Source of the DNA: Sanderia malayensis | Taxonomy: Eukaryota; Cnidaria; Scyphozoa; Semaeostomeae; Pelagiidae | Assembly (NCBI GenBank): GCA_013076295.1 | Contig: RQOL01000531.1 | Span: 1,054,001 to 1,118,000 of the forward strand | DNA: 64,000 nt | Direction of reading: 5' to 3' | Translations under genes and position numbers: made by a program | In this document: positions 23,895 to 35,265 of the stretch, in pieces | Layout: every line of letters begins with the position of its first letter | How positions within the stretch are numbered: position 1 is the stretch's first letter | The notes under the pieces: generated by a model | Told to the model about the DNA's origin: nothing | Seen by the model: the letters and a program-made list of their open reading frames with translations, nothing else | Databases searched by the model: none

Positions 23895-26800
23895 ATGATG
23901 ATGACGGAGAAAGGTAAAGCTGGACTTGCTACAGCTTCTATTCCAGCTGAAAAGAAACGCAAAGCTGCACGTCTTCATTCTTTCGGAACTAAAGCCATGA
24001 CCTCAAAAGTTGCCCCTGCCGAAGGTAAATATTCTTTCTACTTCACGCTTTTGTCCTCTTGATTCACCTTTCTTCGCCCAGCACAAAAAGCTGTCAATTG
24101 CGCTGTCAGCGTTGGCCAAAACAGCAATGACTGGTTGTCACAATTGACATTTTAAGACTGCAATGCATAAGAAATAATAATAGTACAGTTGGGCACTAAC
24201 ATTTCACACAGTGCATAACTGCAACGTTAGTTATTGGTTTGTTTCTCTTAGAGTGAAAGTTGCACATAATGCAATCTCTTTTCATCATAATTTGACAACG
24301 TGGCCATTTATTGGCCGACAGACATGTTGTTTTTGAAATTCGTTTGCGGCCATATTCAGCAAGGTAGGAGGGGAAGTTAGTTTGCACAGGGATAACTGGA
24401 AAGCTCGTATTTACAATCGCCTTGCGCTTGAAAATTGCTGACAGTCATGCTGTGCAAATGCCATATTGTTTCACTGCTTCAACCAGCTCTCTCTCTCTCC
24501 GCCGACCGGACGACTTTCCATCAAGTCAGGCAGATGCCGTACATCGGATACTGTCCAATCTGCATAGTTCGAACTCGTGTAATTCTAACTCTATCTAATT
24601 CGAACGAAATTCCCTGTCTCTTCAAGGATCACTAATGAACCAATTCTTATAAAATAAGCCTCTATAATTCGAACTTTTTATAATTCGAACATTTTCACGC
24701 TTCCACAGGGTGTTCGAATTAGACAGAGTTGACTGTATTAATCTTTTCCAATTTGACTCAAATTGTTTTACAAAGCGAAAACCTCGCTAATGCGGACACG
24801 CGACTTGGGTCTCAGTCTCAGGTCGTGAGGGTGTTCGTTTTAGAGAGAGTTGTTTCTATGCTTCAGAGACAACTGAACTAATTTGCCTTCTCTGTTTCAA
24901 GACCCAGTTTGGAAGAAGACACTCGTATTCCGAAGCGTGTCTTTGTTTCAGCTTTACACAGAGCTTTGCAAGCAACTATGCCTGCCTATCCTCTAACATA
25001 CATCAACAGGATTAATTCCTATGGCTTCTAATGCCTACGATTAAAGGGGATTTTTCGTCCTTGATTTAATTCGATCTCTTTTATTCCCCCTTTTTTGTTT
25101 TGTGAACCCAACACTCATCCCACTTGATCTTTTTACAATTTTAGATAATTTGAGCAGTTTTGTTTTCTTGTTAGATTGGCGATAATTGCAGTTTTGTTAT
25201 GCAACTTTGCTTTTTTGTGCAATTAGCTCTCAAAGTATACTAGCACATTGTAGCATAACATTGTTTAGTGTAGTAGAGCACACTAAACAATGCTGCGCTG
25301 TACAGTGCAGTATAGCAAGAGAGTCCCCTCTCTGTAATGGAAGTAATTGACTTTCCCGTATAACGAACTAAATGCCGTATAACTAATTGACTTTCCCGTA
25401 TAACTTTAATTGTGCGTAATGCCCAATTTTTGGGTTTTGTACATCATTCATAGATAGATAGTCCCTTGTCCCGGGTCTTTTGTAAAATACAATTCAACCT
25501 CGGTTTTGCAAGCTCCTAATATGTGAGCCAAGGTTGATCAGATTTCTTCTGAGTTTGTTTATCAGGATATAATTGTATCTAAATACAACTGCTTCTTCAC
25601 ACTTTTGCATTTATCTATGTGGCCCCCAAACTGAGTTCTTTCGGTTTTTGTCTTCTTTTGCCCAAATAACGTGTAACAGAAAATTGCTTATTTTCCACTG
25701 CTAGGCATTGTCTCCGAGAAGAAGAAATCATCATGTCACTTGACCAAGAAGTCCAAGATCATTGCGGTTCTTCTTGGCATTGCATTAGCAGCAGCTGTCA
25801 TTTTGAGTCTCTACTTCACTGGCATGTTTAGCGATGCTCCGAAATTGCCAGACGCTCTAGAAGGTAATCGTGTTGTAAAATATCGCTTTATTTTCTTAGC
25901 TAGAATTGTTTTATTTTTTTAAACTAGAATTGCTCTAATTTACAGTTCCATTCACTTGCTCCGCTCTGCTTTTTTCTTATTTCCTCATTTTTCTCTTTTT
26001 TTCTCTACCTTTCGTTCCTTGGCTCGCTAGGACTGCTCTGCTTGGTTTTCTGGACCTGTTTTGTAATCTGTATGAGCGAAAACATTTACCGTAAATCCCC
26101 GAATAAGCCCCCGGTGGCTTACTTGCAAAAACGAAATTTTAGTCTGATTATTAATCAATATTAAGCAAAATAAAAGCTACACGTTGCAGCCAATCAATAA
26201 TATTATTGGTTTAAACTTGCTGTTATTTGCAATTCATTCACTAAACAACTTCAATGTCTCGATACTTGGGCTCAATATCCTTGCAAATGATTATTAGGTT
26301 GGGGGCTTATTCGAGGCGAGGGCTTATTCGAAGGTGGGGGCTTATTCGAGGATTTACGGTATTTGTTTTTCTCTCTTCAAATCAGTGCAGTATCTCTTTC
26401 ATGACAGGCAAAGCCTCGTTCTCATCTGACCACGGTGCAAAGGAAATCTATGGCTTGAAAATCGACTTCACTGAGAAAATCATCCAGTTCGACTTGCTTC
26501 AAGAAATTTCCATCGGTCATAGTAACAAGAACAGGAGACGCAGAGATGTAGAAGAAGATAACAAACTTGGCATGAAGAAGATTGTTATTCAAGACTTCAA
26601 AAATGTGAGTATAAGCTAGAATTAAATCAACAGAGCTGCAGTAGGCTCTTGGAAAAACATGATTAATCGGATCCTTAATTACTTGTCCCACCTCTCACTA
26701 CATAATAGAACTATCGGGGGTCCTTGTCAGGGCAAGTCTTCAGGGCAGATTTACCCCGCTCCGCCTTTTTGCTGTAATGAACACATCTGGAATCTTACAG

Positions 26801-28961
26801 GTTTGTCAAATGTCACGAATTCATGCTCTTGACGCAAAGAGACTTGTAGATGTTATGACTTATACTCACATTTTTGAAGTCTTGAATAATAAATGTCTTC
26901 AAATTAGGATACAAACACGACAACGTTCAAAGGATTGGGATGAACGTTTATCTTACTAAATTCTTTTTCGTTCAGTTGAAAAAGTATATATTGATACCTG
27001 GAAAGAATTCTACAACGAAATGCCTGAAAGCTGATATGAAAGGCAATATGATACCTCAAGATTTACTCAAAAGTGCAAAAAGTGAAGAGGTTTCTGATGA
27101 GATGAAGAACCGAATTTTAAAACGACTGCGCTTTGGAGACAATTCAGAGGCAGATGTTATGGCATCTGATGGCAATGAAACTCAAAATGTATGCATGCTT
27201 TATATGTTGTATATATTGTTTTGATGATAAATCTTAAAATTTACACTCGCACGCTTGCAAACGTTTCACACGGTAAAGCACACACATAATTAATTATTAA
27301 ATGATCTAATAACTGTTATTTGACCAGTGGGTATTTTGCGTAGAGATGCCATTCAAAGGCTGCGACATGCTTTATATTTCATTTCTCTCCGCTATTCTAT
27401 TCTGGTCTATGTTTTACACATATACATACAAAACTCGATGGAATGAAACTATTCCATTCTGGTCCATGTTTTACACATGGACACATAAAACTCGATGGAA
27501 TGAATTGAACTGATGGATTGTAACGAACTGCACTGGATCATAAATCGATGTATTAAAGCCAATGGGTATTAATCGTCATTTATTTTGCATGATGATTGTT
27601 ATAGTTCTCTTCTCTCTTCTGCCACTTAGATCATCTACAGAGGCCATGGATGGAATATGACGATGCATTCTAAGGATAAAGGAAGGCTGAATCTCACGGA
27701 TGTCAAAAATCTCGAATGCTTCGACTATCACGAAGAAACGAATAGCATTGACGAGAAGTTTTACGAAACAGATCAGTCTAAATATAGTAAGTGCAGTTGC
27801 ATTTTGACATTACAAGTGCTTGATACGTATGACGAATTTCTCTGTATGAACTCAGCGTGTTAAGTCAGACTCATTTTTTTCAGTCATTGACGATCTTACA
27901 GAACTGCAACGGGCGGAGATTAAGAACCTCTCTCAGTTTATAAACAACTCAGCAGATTTGCCCATCAATAACAACAATGCCAATAACCATGTCCGACAAC
28001 GACGAAACATTCTCGACCGTTTGGCCAGATGGTCGCATGGCAACTGGTGTGGGGCGTATACCGGGGGGTATGAAAACCATTGCAAACCGCATTGCAAAGC
28101 TCCATTTGATAAGGTTCATGACAATTGCAAACAATGCAATCCAACTATTGATGAACTGGACAAACACTGTATGGAACATGACAGGTAATGGAATTGTTTT
28201 GGTCACTGTATTAACGTGGATTTGATCTCTGTTTCTGAAAGGTCGTTGGGGATTTGTTCACGAGAAAGAAAGAGTTCGAGAAAAGAAACTTATTTGGTTT
28301 AGAGTGTAAGGAATTAATTCGAGCTGGAGAGAAGTTCAAAAATTGAGGGTTCATATGTTTGTTTTCAGATTTTAGATTACAGCTGATGAAGTTGTTTGTT
28401 TGAAAAATTTAACAGCAAAGCTTCATTTGATTAAGTAACAATTATAAACAACGCTGTTTTAAGTTGTAAACAATGTTAATAAATCACACCTCACTTTTTC
28501 GCCCCACCTCAACTTCAACTCATGGTTGCTTTGAATGCTTGCTTTCGCTTCATTCAATGAAGTAACGACCTTGCTGTTTTGCCTCTTGCGTTCTATTGTT
28601 TCTTGAATTTAGTTTCATTAACTTTTCTAGATGCTTGCAACAGTCTGGCCCAGGCCCCTCGGCTTGTCTTCCACAAGGTAATCGGTGCACGTGCGATTTC
28701 AATTTGGTGATTGGAGCCATGCGTAGTGGAACGCTTTGCGCATCACAAGGCAAGGCTGACTGTGTAACATCTTCCAGAACCATAGCATTCGTTTTTTCGA
28801 ACCTTCTGTCGTGTTGGTTTCCAACTGACGTGTGCTTTCCAGTCATCAAAGTGACGTGTGGATGCTCTTCGTGTTCGTGTCCCAGTTTAAAGAAAGAGAC
28901 TTTTTGTGTCAAGAACATGAAGCTCTGTGTCCCGTTTGGTTCTGGGAAGGTTCATTGGTAA
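23895..28961 (+). CDS. Type II membrane proprotein with C-terminal phospholipase A2-like domain, complete, 495 aa
   Basis: Seven exons, phases consistent: 23895-24024, 25705-25863, 26408-26604, 26976-27188, 27630-27786, 27884-28184, 28631-28961 (TAA). An in-frame TAA lies 24 nt before the ATG. The N-terminal 61 residues are Lys-rich, followed by one membrane segment (about 62-81, IIAVLLGIALAAAVILSLYF), giving a type II anchor. A long luminal region carries two furin-type sites, RRRR (139-142) and RQRR (323-326). Directly after the second comes a Cys-rich domain with GNWCGAYTGG and the PLA2 active-site pattern ELDKHCMEHDRC (His384-Asp385). About 18 further Cys lie in the last exon. Known from the family: D-x-C-x-x-H-D-x-C marks secreted, Ca-dependent PLA2. 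Activation by cleavage at RQRR is inference. It might act in digestion, defence or venom; the sequence does not decide. The Ca loop is unconventional, so activity is unproven. Confidence 0.85.
24549..24737 (-). mobile_element. MITE family B, copy 1 (189 bp), in intron 1 of the PLA2-like gene
   Basis: It matches the copies at 42290 and 44810 in reverse orientation. Ends are TACTGTCCAATCTGCATAGT and AGACAGAGTTGACTGTA, an imperfect inverted pair. The interior repeats TTCGAAC and TTATAATTCGAA motifs. No coding capacity. Confidence 0.85.
24768..24858 (+). mobile_element. Possible small MITE relic beside family B copy 1
   Basis: About 90 bp bounded by AAAACCTCGCTAATGCGGAC and GTTCGTTTTAGAGAGAGTTG, which are partly inverted-complementary. 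Only one copy is recognised in the window, so the call is weak. Confidence 0.3.
25408..25470 (+). repeat. Dispersed repeat D, copy 2 (intron 1 of the PLA2-like gene)
   Basis: Inverted counterpart of 13782-13840, sharing AATTGTGCGTAATGCCCAAT, TTTTGGGTTTTGTACAT and ATAGATAGATAG. Confidence 0.7.
26097..26361 (-). mobile_element. MITE family A, copy 2 (265 bp, full length), in intron 2 of the PLA2-like gene
   Basis: Inverted ends TACCGTAAATCCCCGAATAA and TTATTCGAGGATTTACGGTA. The right arm has three GGGGCTTATTCGAGG-like blocks, more than copy 1. Opposite orientation to copy 1. Confidence 0.85.
26585..26615 (+). repeat. Inverted repeat left arm, spans the exon 3 donor of the PLA2-like gene
   Basis: 31 bases (core CAAGACTTCAAAAATGTGAG) covering the last 20 nt of exon 3 and the first 11 nt of the intron. 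The perfect reverse complement lies at 26859-26889. Confidence 0.9.
26859..26889 (+). repeat. Inverted repeat right arm inside intron 3 of the PLA2-like gene
   Basis: Perfect 31-base reverse complement of 26585-26615 (core CTCACATTTTTGAAGTCTTG), with 243 bp between the arms. Weaker similarity continues outside the perfect block on the exon side. It looks like a local inverted duplication of the exon 3 end. Confidence 0.9.
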
Positions 28962-30235
28962 ACACAAAGCTACTGTCAAGGCCTACGTCGAAAGGTTTGA
29001 GAAATACTCTATTTTTGAACCGCTTGCAGTCAGAGGTTTAGTAAGACAGAAGTTTCAAAAATAACTTGCTTTATATAGTGCTTTAAATGACACTACGGTT
29101 ACATTTTGACACATGTGTTTTTTATATTTTGTTTTGTTTTTATATTTTGTAAAGGGAAATTTTTATAGATCTGTTGGTTGCACTAAACACTCGTTTTATA
29201 AGAAACTTTGTAGAGTCTCACGTGATTCTTAATTTTTTATCGACGTTTTGCACAAAGTGGCTGGTGCCAGAAAGGGCGAATTTCTACTAAAAAAATTTGC
29301 AACCCATCACTGTGAGGCTTTAATTTTTAATTTTCTGAGTTAGCTACTATTGGAAAGGAACCAAGCAATCTCAAAGCGAGATCAAACGGAACTATCTTTG
29401 ACCGTTTTTGGCAGAAAAATGTTAGAATACCATAACTTTAGCATCTTGCAATATTATAATTCGAGAACAATCTTGCGCAAATATTTTTAGTTTTTTAATG
29501 CCACTGTGTTCTTTCTTTCTTAAAACATTTCCAGGTAATAATCGGAGGCGTAAGCGAACCGTGACAATAATGTCGCATATTTTCACATTATTTTGTATAC
29601 TTTGATAAACAGAGCGCCCTCGGGAATAGAATTTCTATATAACTTCCACGATTTTTGTCTTTTCCGATTTCGTTCTTGTACTTCCAACTTTCAACGCGCG
29701 GACTAACTGAAATAGTCTCCTGTTGTTCATATTACTCAGCTCAACGCATGAAATGTTGTTCACAAAGCTCGAAGCACAGCTATGCAGCAGACCTATTTCA
29801 CAAGGAACCAAAGTTTTGGTTTTGAATAGATGTGAAATGAAAGAAACATAAACTAATTGTGTTGTATCAGGTACAAAAGTCAGAAATATATTATTATTTC
29901 AACAATTTTCTATTTATCAATGCTTAAAGTTTACTTGATAAAAGGGACTAGCTTTTATGCTCTACTCTCACTATTAAGATACGCGTACACCGTTTTATTT
30001 CTGTGGAATACAATATTTTGAAATTATTGTAAATCAAAATGAATACAAATGCGAGAAAAGTGAAAACCGATGCATTGGTCAAAATTTGGCTTAAAATTCC
30101 AACTCCAATAAAATAAATACCTACAATATTGTTCGTTGTTAGTGACTAAAGGTAGGTTGTCAGTTTTCTCGTCCTTACTGATCTTAGCTGTCGATATGTG
30201 CAGTAAATATTTTATTCAGTGCGAGTTGATAAAGA
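28962..30235. other. 3' UTR spacer between the convergent PLA2-like and glycine-rich genes
   Basis: AT-rich, no conserved exon. A minus-strand AATAAA at 30211 serves the glycine-rich gene. No canonical AATAAA is found soon after the PLA2-like stop. Confidence 0.55.
30211..30216 (-). terminator. Polyadenylation signal of the glycine-rich gene
   Basis: AATAAA on the minus strand only about 20 bp after the stop codon. Further hexamers occur around 30105-30115 and could be used instead. Confidence 0.5.
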
Positions 30236-33178
30236 TCAAGGCAGTTTGTACACAGTTACGTATCCGTAATGGTTGCCATTTCCACCAGTGACGCCAACAC
30301 ATGTTGATCCTATGGTACTGTTGCAAAACGACCCCCCTCCGCCCCCAGCTTGATTTGAATGAGTTCCGCTGCCCCCACCAGAGTACCCTCCACCACCTCC
30401 AGACGCACCATTGTCCTCGCTTCCTCCCCCTCCTCCGCCAAACCCACCGACTGCTCCAGGCGCCGGGCCTCCATTGTTGCCAGAATTCATAGTACCAGCA
30501 TGTCCGCCAATCCAGTTTTGTGCTCTTGAACCTCCCCGTTCTCCGTGATCTGCGGAAGCCCGCGGGAGTCCTTGCTCAATCCACCCGGCTCCTGTTCCAC
30601 CAGGATAGCTGCCTGCCGCACAACACTGTCCGGCCTTTCCATCCTGTCCACCGGTTCCTCTTTGGTCCTCAGTCTTACCAACAGAGCGTGTGCCATTTGT
30701 CTTGTTACTACCTGCCACGCCGTTCCACCCAGCCGTTCCACCCCCACCGCCCCCAGCGGCAACCAGTAATACGTTCTCCGATGTGTAGACAAAGCTGCCC
30801 CCACCACCCCCTGTCCCTGCATGGTCTTCTATCGACTTGCCCAAAGATGCGGCAGTAGATGTTGTCAACTGGCCCCCAGATATCTCTACCGAATCTCCTC
30901 CACGATGGCCGACGACGATCTTTAGTACGGTGCCTGCAGTGAGAGAGAACACGCCTTGCATCGTCGCACCATTGCCGCCACAAAACGTGCCGGGATAGTT
31001 TCCCTCGGTTGTGTTGTGCGTTCCACCTTTCGCACCGGCGGCCTTGATTTGGTAATCACCGTTACTTGGTATTGTGTAGCTCAATACATTGCCAACACGT
31101 CCAGTTCTGCCCTCTGTTGTGAATTTGACTCCAGCTCCTTGAAAAGGGTTCAAATAATTAATCGGTCTTGTCTCCTGAACTGGTATCATTTATTCGCGTA
31201 ATGAATTCCATGTGTTAATTAATTAAACTGGCTCCCAACTAATTGGATCGTTTTAGTTGGAGCAAGTCTTGAATAGAAGATTAATTTTCTTGTTTATCAA
31301 ACATTGTATACTGACCTAGATTACTGCAAACAGGTGAGGTACATTCCGAAGTACATGCTTGAACTGCGAGTGAATAAGATTAAACAAAAAGATCAAAATA
31401 TGACGCGAAATGCTTCAGATGTTTATTAAATTTGTCATGTTTTATGCTGGGCGTTTTTCAGAAAGAGCGTCTATTGGATGCAATACTATTGGGTATATAG
31501 ACAGATTCATGCTGCAAAACTCTTATATGACGCAATAGCACTAATTATTCTAAACGTAAGCTACTTGCTATGTAAAAACATTGTTGTACTGTAAAAAAAA
31601 AATTTTTTGGAGGGAAGAAACTTTGCGGAATGAGTGCTTTGGTGTAGAGTTCTTTGGTGTATGCAAAGAGATATTCGCGTTTCTCCCACCTTTATCGCAC
31701 AGTGTTCCCTCGTAGCCTTGAGTGCAAAGACACGTAAAACTACCGACGCCATCATTGCACGTTGCTCCATTCTTACAAGGCGATGATAGACAATGGTCGA
31801 TATCTGAAACAACCCCAAAAAAATCTTAAAACAGCAATTGCAAGATGGGGAGTGCTATTGTTCAGAAAAAGATCAAAGTTTATTGACCAGAACAAAAAGA
31901 TGAGACTCCAGTCTCTCCTACCCTTCTCGCAATATGCTCCTTCGTAGCCGACAGCACAAGTGCACGTAAAGTTATTGACGACATCAATGCATGTTGCTCC
32001 ATTTTCACATGGTGACGATAAACAGTAGTTTATATCTACAACATTGAACACGTCGCAATGATATACAAGCACGAGTAGAAGTTCCAATATTGATATACTG
32101 AGGAGAGCATTTGGGTGATAGCGGGTTGTCGTGAATGACCAAGTTTCGTTTGAGACAGGACAGTGTTTTGATAATCGTGTCGTGGGAACAGTGGGACTTT
32201 ATCAAAGGACGATTTTTGCATGGTGGACACCTGCAGAATGCTGGTTCCACTGTGGCAAAACATTATAGAGATAAATTGTTTCTACTGCAAACAACGGTGT
32301 CGGTACCCATAAGTGCATGTTAATTGGTGACTTTACTTTATGTATGAATGTGAAGAAAAGCAAGCTTTTCACTTACACACGCATTTGAACCCTTTTTGTT
32401 GCTGGCATGTTTCCTCACATCTGTAACCAACCGGACAAGAATCGATTTTGCATATACTTGCAATCTGAAAATTAATTAAACTTTTAGCCGCCCATAAATA
32501 TACATGATTTGATTCTCGTTTGACACCTTGCAGCTAGTATTTGTTTTCTGTTAAGTTGTATGCCTAACTTCCATCCGAACTTCTGATTTCTATAAGATTT
32601 AATTGCGGGTATTGCAAAGCTATTAATTTTGCTTGCACTTAGCAAACAAAGTTTCATAAACAAACCTATAGCAACTGATTACGACTTTTGGCGTGTGTTT
32701 TGTTCGGATATCGCTGTTATCATTATGACGAAATCTAAAACAGCTGCAGCAAAGCAATATTTGTGTACTTTAAAACACTTACAATTCTCGCACTCACCTC
32801 TGCAATCGGTTTGTAGTGATTCCACCCTACTCTCGTCTCAAAAACCCCCTCTTCTTCATCTGAAGGAGAGCTTTCACCCACCAGTTCACACGAGTGGCCA
32901 GTGGCTGATGTTGTCTGATACTCAAAGTTTATTGAGGCACAATTCGACACCGTCAAACAGAAATTGTTACACAACATCAGAGATGGAACCTTTTTGGTAG
33001 AGATGACTCCTGTTGTCGCTCGCTGATCCTGTCCATTCAAGCGAAAGACTCCAGCCCTTCGACAATAGTTTCGCACCACTTGGCCTTGTACTGTCGTCAA
33101 TAACAAAGCTAGGCACAGTTGTGCAGCAGGATAATGCCATAGTGTAGTAACAAGCATTTTACACAGACCAAGATTCAC
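30236..33178 (-). CDS. Secreted PAN-EGF-EGF protein with ALK-type glycine-rich domain, complete, 562 aa
   Basis: Six minus-strand exons: 33178-32798, 32464-32377, 32035-31922, 31803-31690, 31363-31316 and 31179-30236. A signal peptide lies near the N-terminus ([15 protein letters not shown], starting from the first or second Met). It is followed by a PAN/apple-like domain ([34 protein letters not shown]). A short Cys-rich segment ([11 protein letters not shown]) comes next, then two EGF modules ([38 protein letters not shown]). A Cys linker leads into a 314-residue exon like the glycine-rich domain of ALK/LTK ([20 protein letters not shown], then AAGGGGGG). There is no membrane segment or kinase after it. 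Extracellular structural or ligand-binding function is inference. The last acceptor (ATACCAG) has a weak pyrimidine tract. Convergent with the PLA2-like gene and divergent from the clarin-like gene. Confidence 0.88.
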
Positions 33179-34367
33179 TTACTTTGTGGACTGTTTAGAG
33201 CTCGCAAGTCAATTCATTAGTCGGTGTAGTGTGTCCTACTGCATGTCGACTCTGCATTAGCCTGTTCTGTGACTCAATACTCGCCTGCGGTGAAATTATC
33301 TACCTTCGTCTAATTGACAAGGGGGTATTGCAGTGGAGAATATTGCAACCTGCATGTTTGTTTTGAATATGTAAAGTATACGGCGCTTCATCTTAAATCT
33401 CTTTTTAAACAACACTGTCTAAAGCGCATATAAATCAAATTTGCTCTCCATTCTTTTGTATATAAAAATGTTCGTAGATTTTACAAAAGAAATAAAGTTA
33501 TTGAATTTCGTCCATCAGTGAGATTTTTTTCCTTCTTTAATTAGTATAATTTGTATGTTTGCGGCCCGTGGCAGTTGTGGGCATGTTTGAAGTCTTTATT
33601 ATGGATACGAATGACATCTGCTTGCCACGAAAATAAGTGAACCAATTTCCATGCTCTCAGCAAATTTTTGTTGCTGAACTAATGAAATCTACTTCACGCA
33701 ATGATTTCAACTCTCAAACACGTGACGTCAATGAGGCTTGGTAGCGAACGGTCAGGCCGCGTTTCTGGATCCAAATTTCACCAGAATGCAACAATTTTAT
33801 TCGTTTCAATTTCCGACATGAAAGCTTCATTAATTTCAAAAGCCTTTTTTCATGTTTCATGCCTAGTAAACAATAGAATCAAAGGAAAAATAATTTGTTT
33901 CATATGCACCACACATACACAGTCAATATGTGCATTTATTCTATGTGCATATTAAGTTTTTAATTATTTTTTGAGACCGGTACTAACGTTTTTTACATTT
34001 TGGCCATCCTTGTTCTACTTCCTTATCAACCAGTTTGTTTGATGATTGCAATAACGTGAAACTCCGTGAAACGCTTTTTTGATTTCACAGAATTTCAATG
34101 CAAGTCACGTATAAGCCGCCATAAATCAAAGGCATAAAATTAATTCAGTTTTGAATTGAATAATTGAATTGAATGATCAAATTTATCGTCAGCTGATAAG
34201 CCATGGTTTTTGCAGGCACAGCTGCGCAAATGTTCGGCCTTGTTTCGTAACATTACGAACTGCTGGACAAAAATAGCAGATTGATTATGAAAATATAGTG
34301 ATTCAGGTCTTGTATCCTACTTATGGATTTACTACGATGGCCTGCAGGGGACATGGAGCATACGCTA

Positions 34368-34505
34368 AGTTTTGCACACACAAAATCGGTCTATTGCACA
34401 CAAAATCGGTTTGTTGCACACAAAATTGAGGCATGCTGGACACAAATTCAGACCTGCTGTGTACAAATTTTTGTTCCAGTATACAAATTCAGACCTACTG
34501 CATGC
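34368..34505 (+). repeat. Irregular short tandem repeat, (T)GCACACAAA-type
   Basis: TTGCACACAAAATCGGT occurs three times near its start, then changes to ACACAAATTCAGACCTGCTG and ATACAAATTCAGACCTACTG. Unit length drifts from about 20 to 40 bp. Confidence 0.65.
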
Positions 34506-34595
34506 AAAGTGGATGTTGCAGCATGCAACGGTGTTGTTGTTCTCATTTTCCCGCCATTTGCATTTGCTGCACGCACATGATCAAAAAGATTGTCA

Positions 34596-34652
34596 ATTTG
34601 AATTGACGTGGTCGATTTGAATTGACGTGGTCGATTTGAATTGACGTGGTCA
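34596..34652 (+). repeat. 19-bp tandem array, three units with TGACGT
   Basis: Three consecutive, almost identical 19-bp units (ATTTGAATTGACGTGGTCG; the third ends in A). Each contains TGACGTGG, a CRE/bZIP-like core. It sits about 0.6 kb upstream of the clarin-like start codon. Confidence 0.85.
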
Positions 34653-35265
34653 ATTTTTATGTGATTCAGTTCTTTTCCGCAAAAGACCAAAATTGTAGGA
34701 TATGGGCAGTGAAATAGCTGTAAAATCTGATTTGTGACCAAACCGAAATGGTTTCACCTTTTTATGTATTTATTATATATATATAAGCATGGCGATCCAG
34801 AATCTGAGATGGGACCAAAACAATTTTGTTTTTGTATCACCTGATTGATGACGTCATCAAGAAAACATTTATAAACTTTTCAACTTTTTCTCGGAGAAAA
34901 CAATGACCAATACATAATGAAATAAAACACGTGTATATTGATAACTCCATTCCAATTAATTCTAATGCCGCAAAGTTGTTGTGGTGAAATCATTTGTTGT
35001 TAGTTTTTACCCAGTGGTTATTCGTCTTTTGTCATCAATACAACAGTGCATGACAAAGTTTGGTCTTTCTCTACAATTGAGTAGGGCTTAAAAAACTAAA
35101 ACATTTCATAAAAGAGGGACAGATTATATGAAGAACTGGAATTGAAAACAAGCATCTTAACTGTTCTGATAATTATTACAAACTCATTCAGCTTGGATCA
35201 ACAAAAGTAAAGTGAATATTATATGCATACATAATAATAGTACTGAGTATCATAGATTGAAAAAA

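Larger units (their letters stand above)
33179..35265. other. Divergent spacer between the glycine-rich and clarin-like genes
   Basis: It holds both promoters and two small tandem arrays (34368-34505 and 34596-34652). No conserved exon is seen. Confidence 0.55.

Noticed and set aside
27949..28225. Alternative frames (76-85 codons) over the PLA2-like exon 6
   Set aside because: Only the frame giving the HD active-site pattern is in phase with both neighbouring exons.
30301..30858. Several plus-strand open frames of 63-112 codons
   Set aside because: They are antisense shadows of the GC-rich glycine-rich exon.
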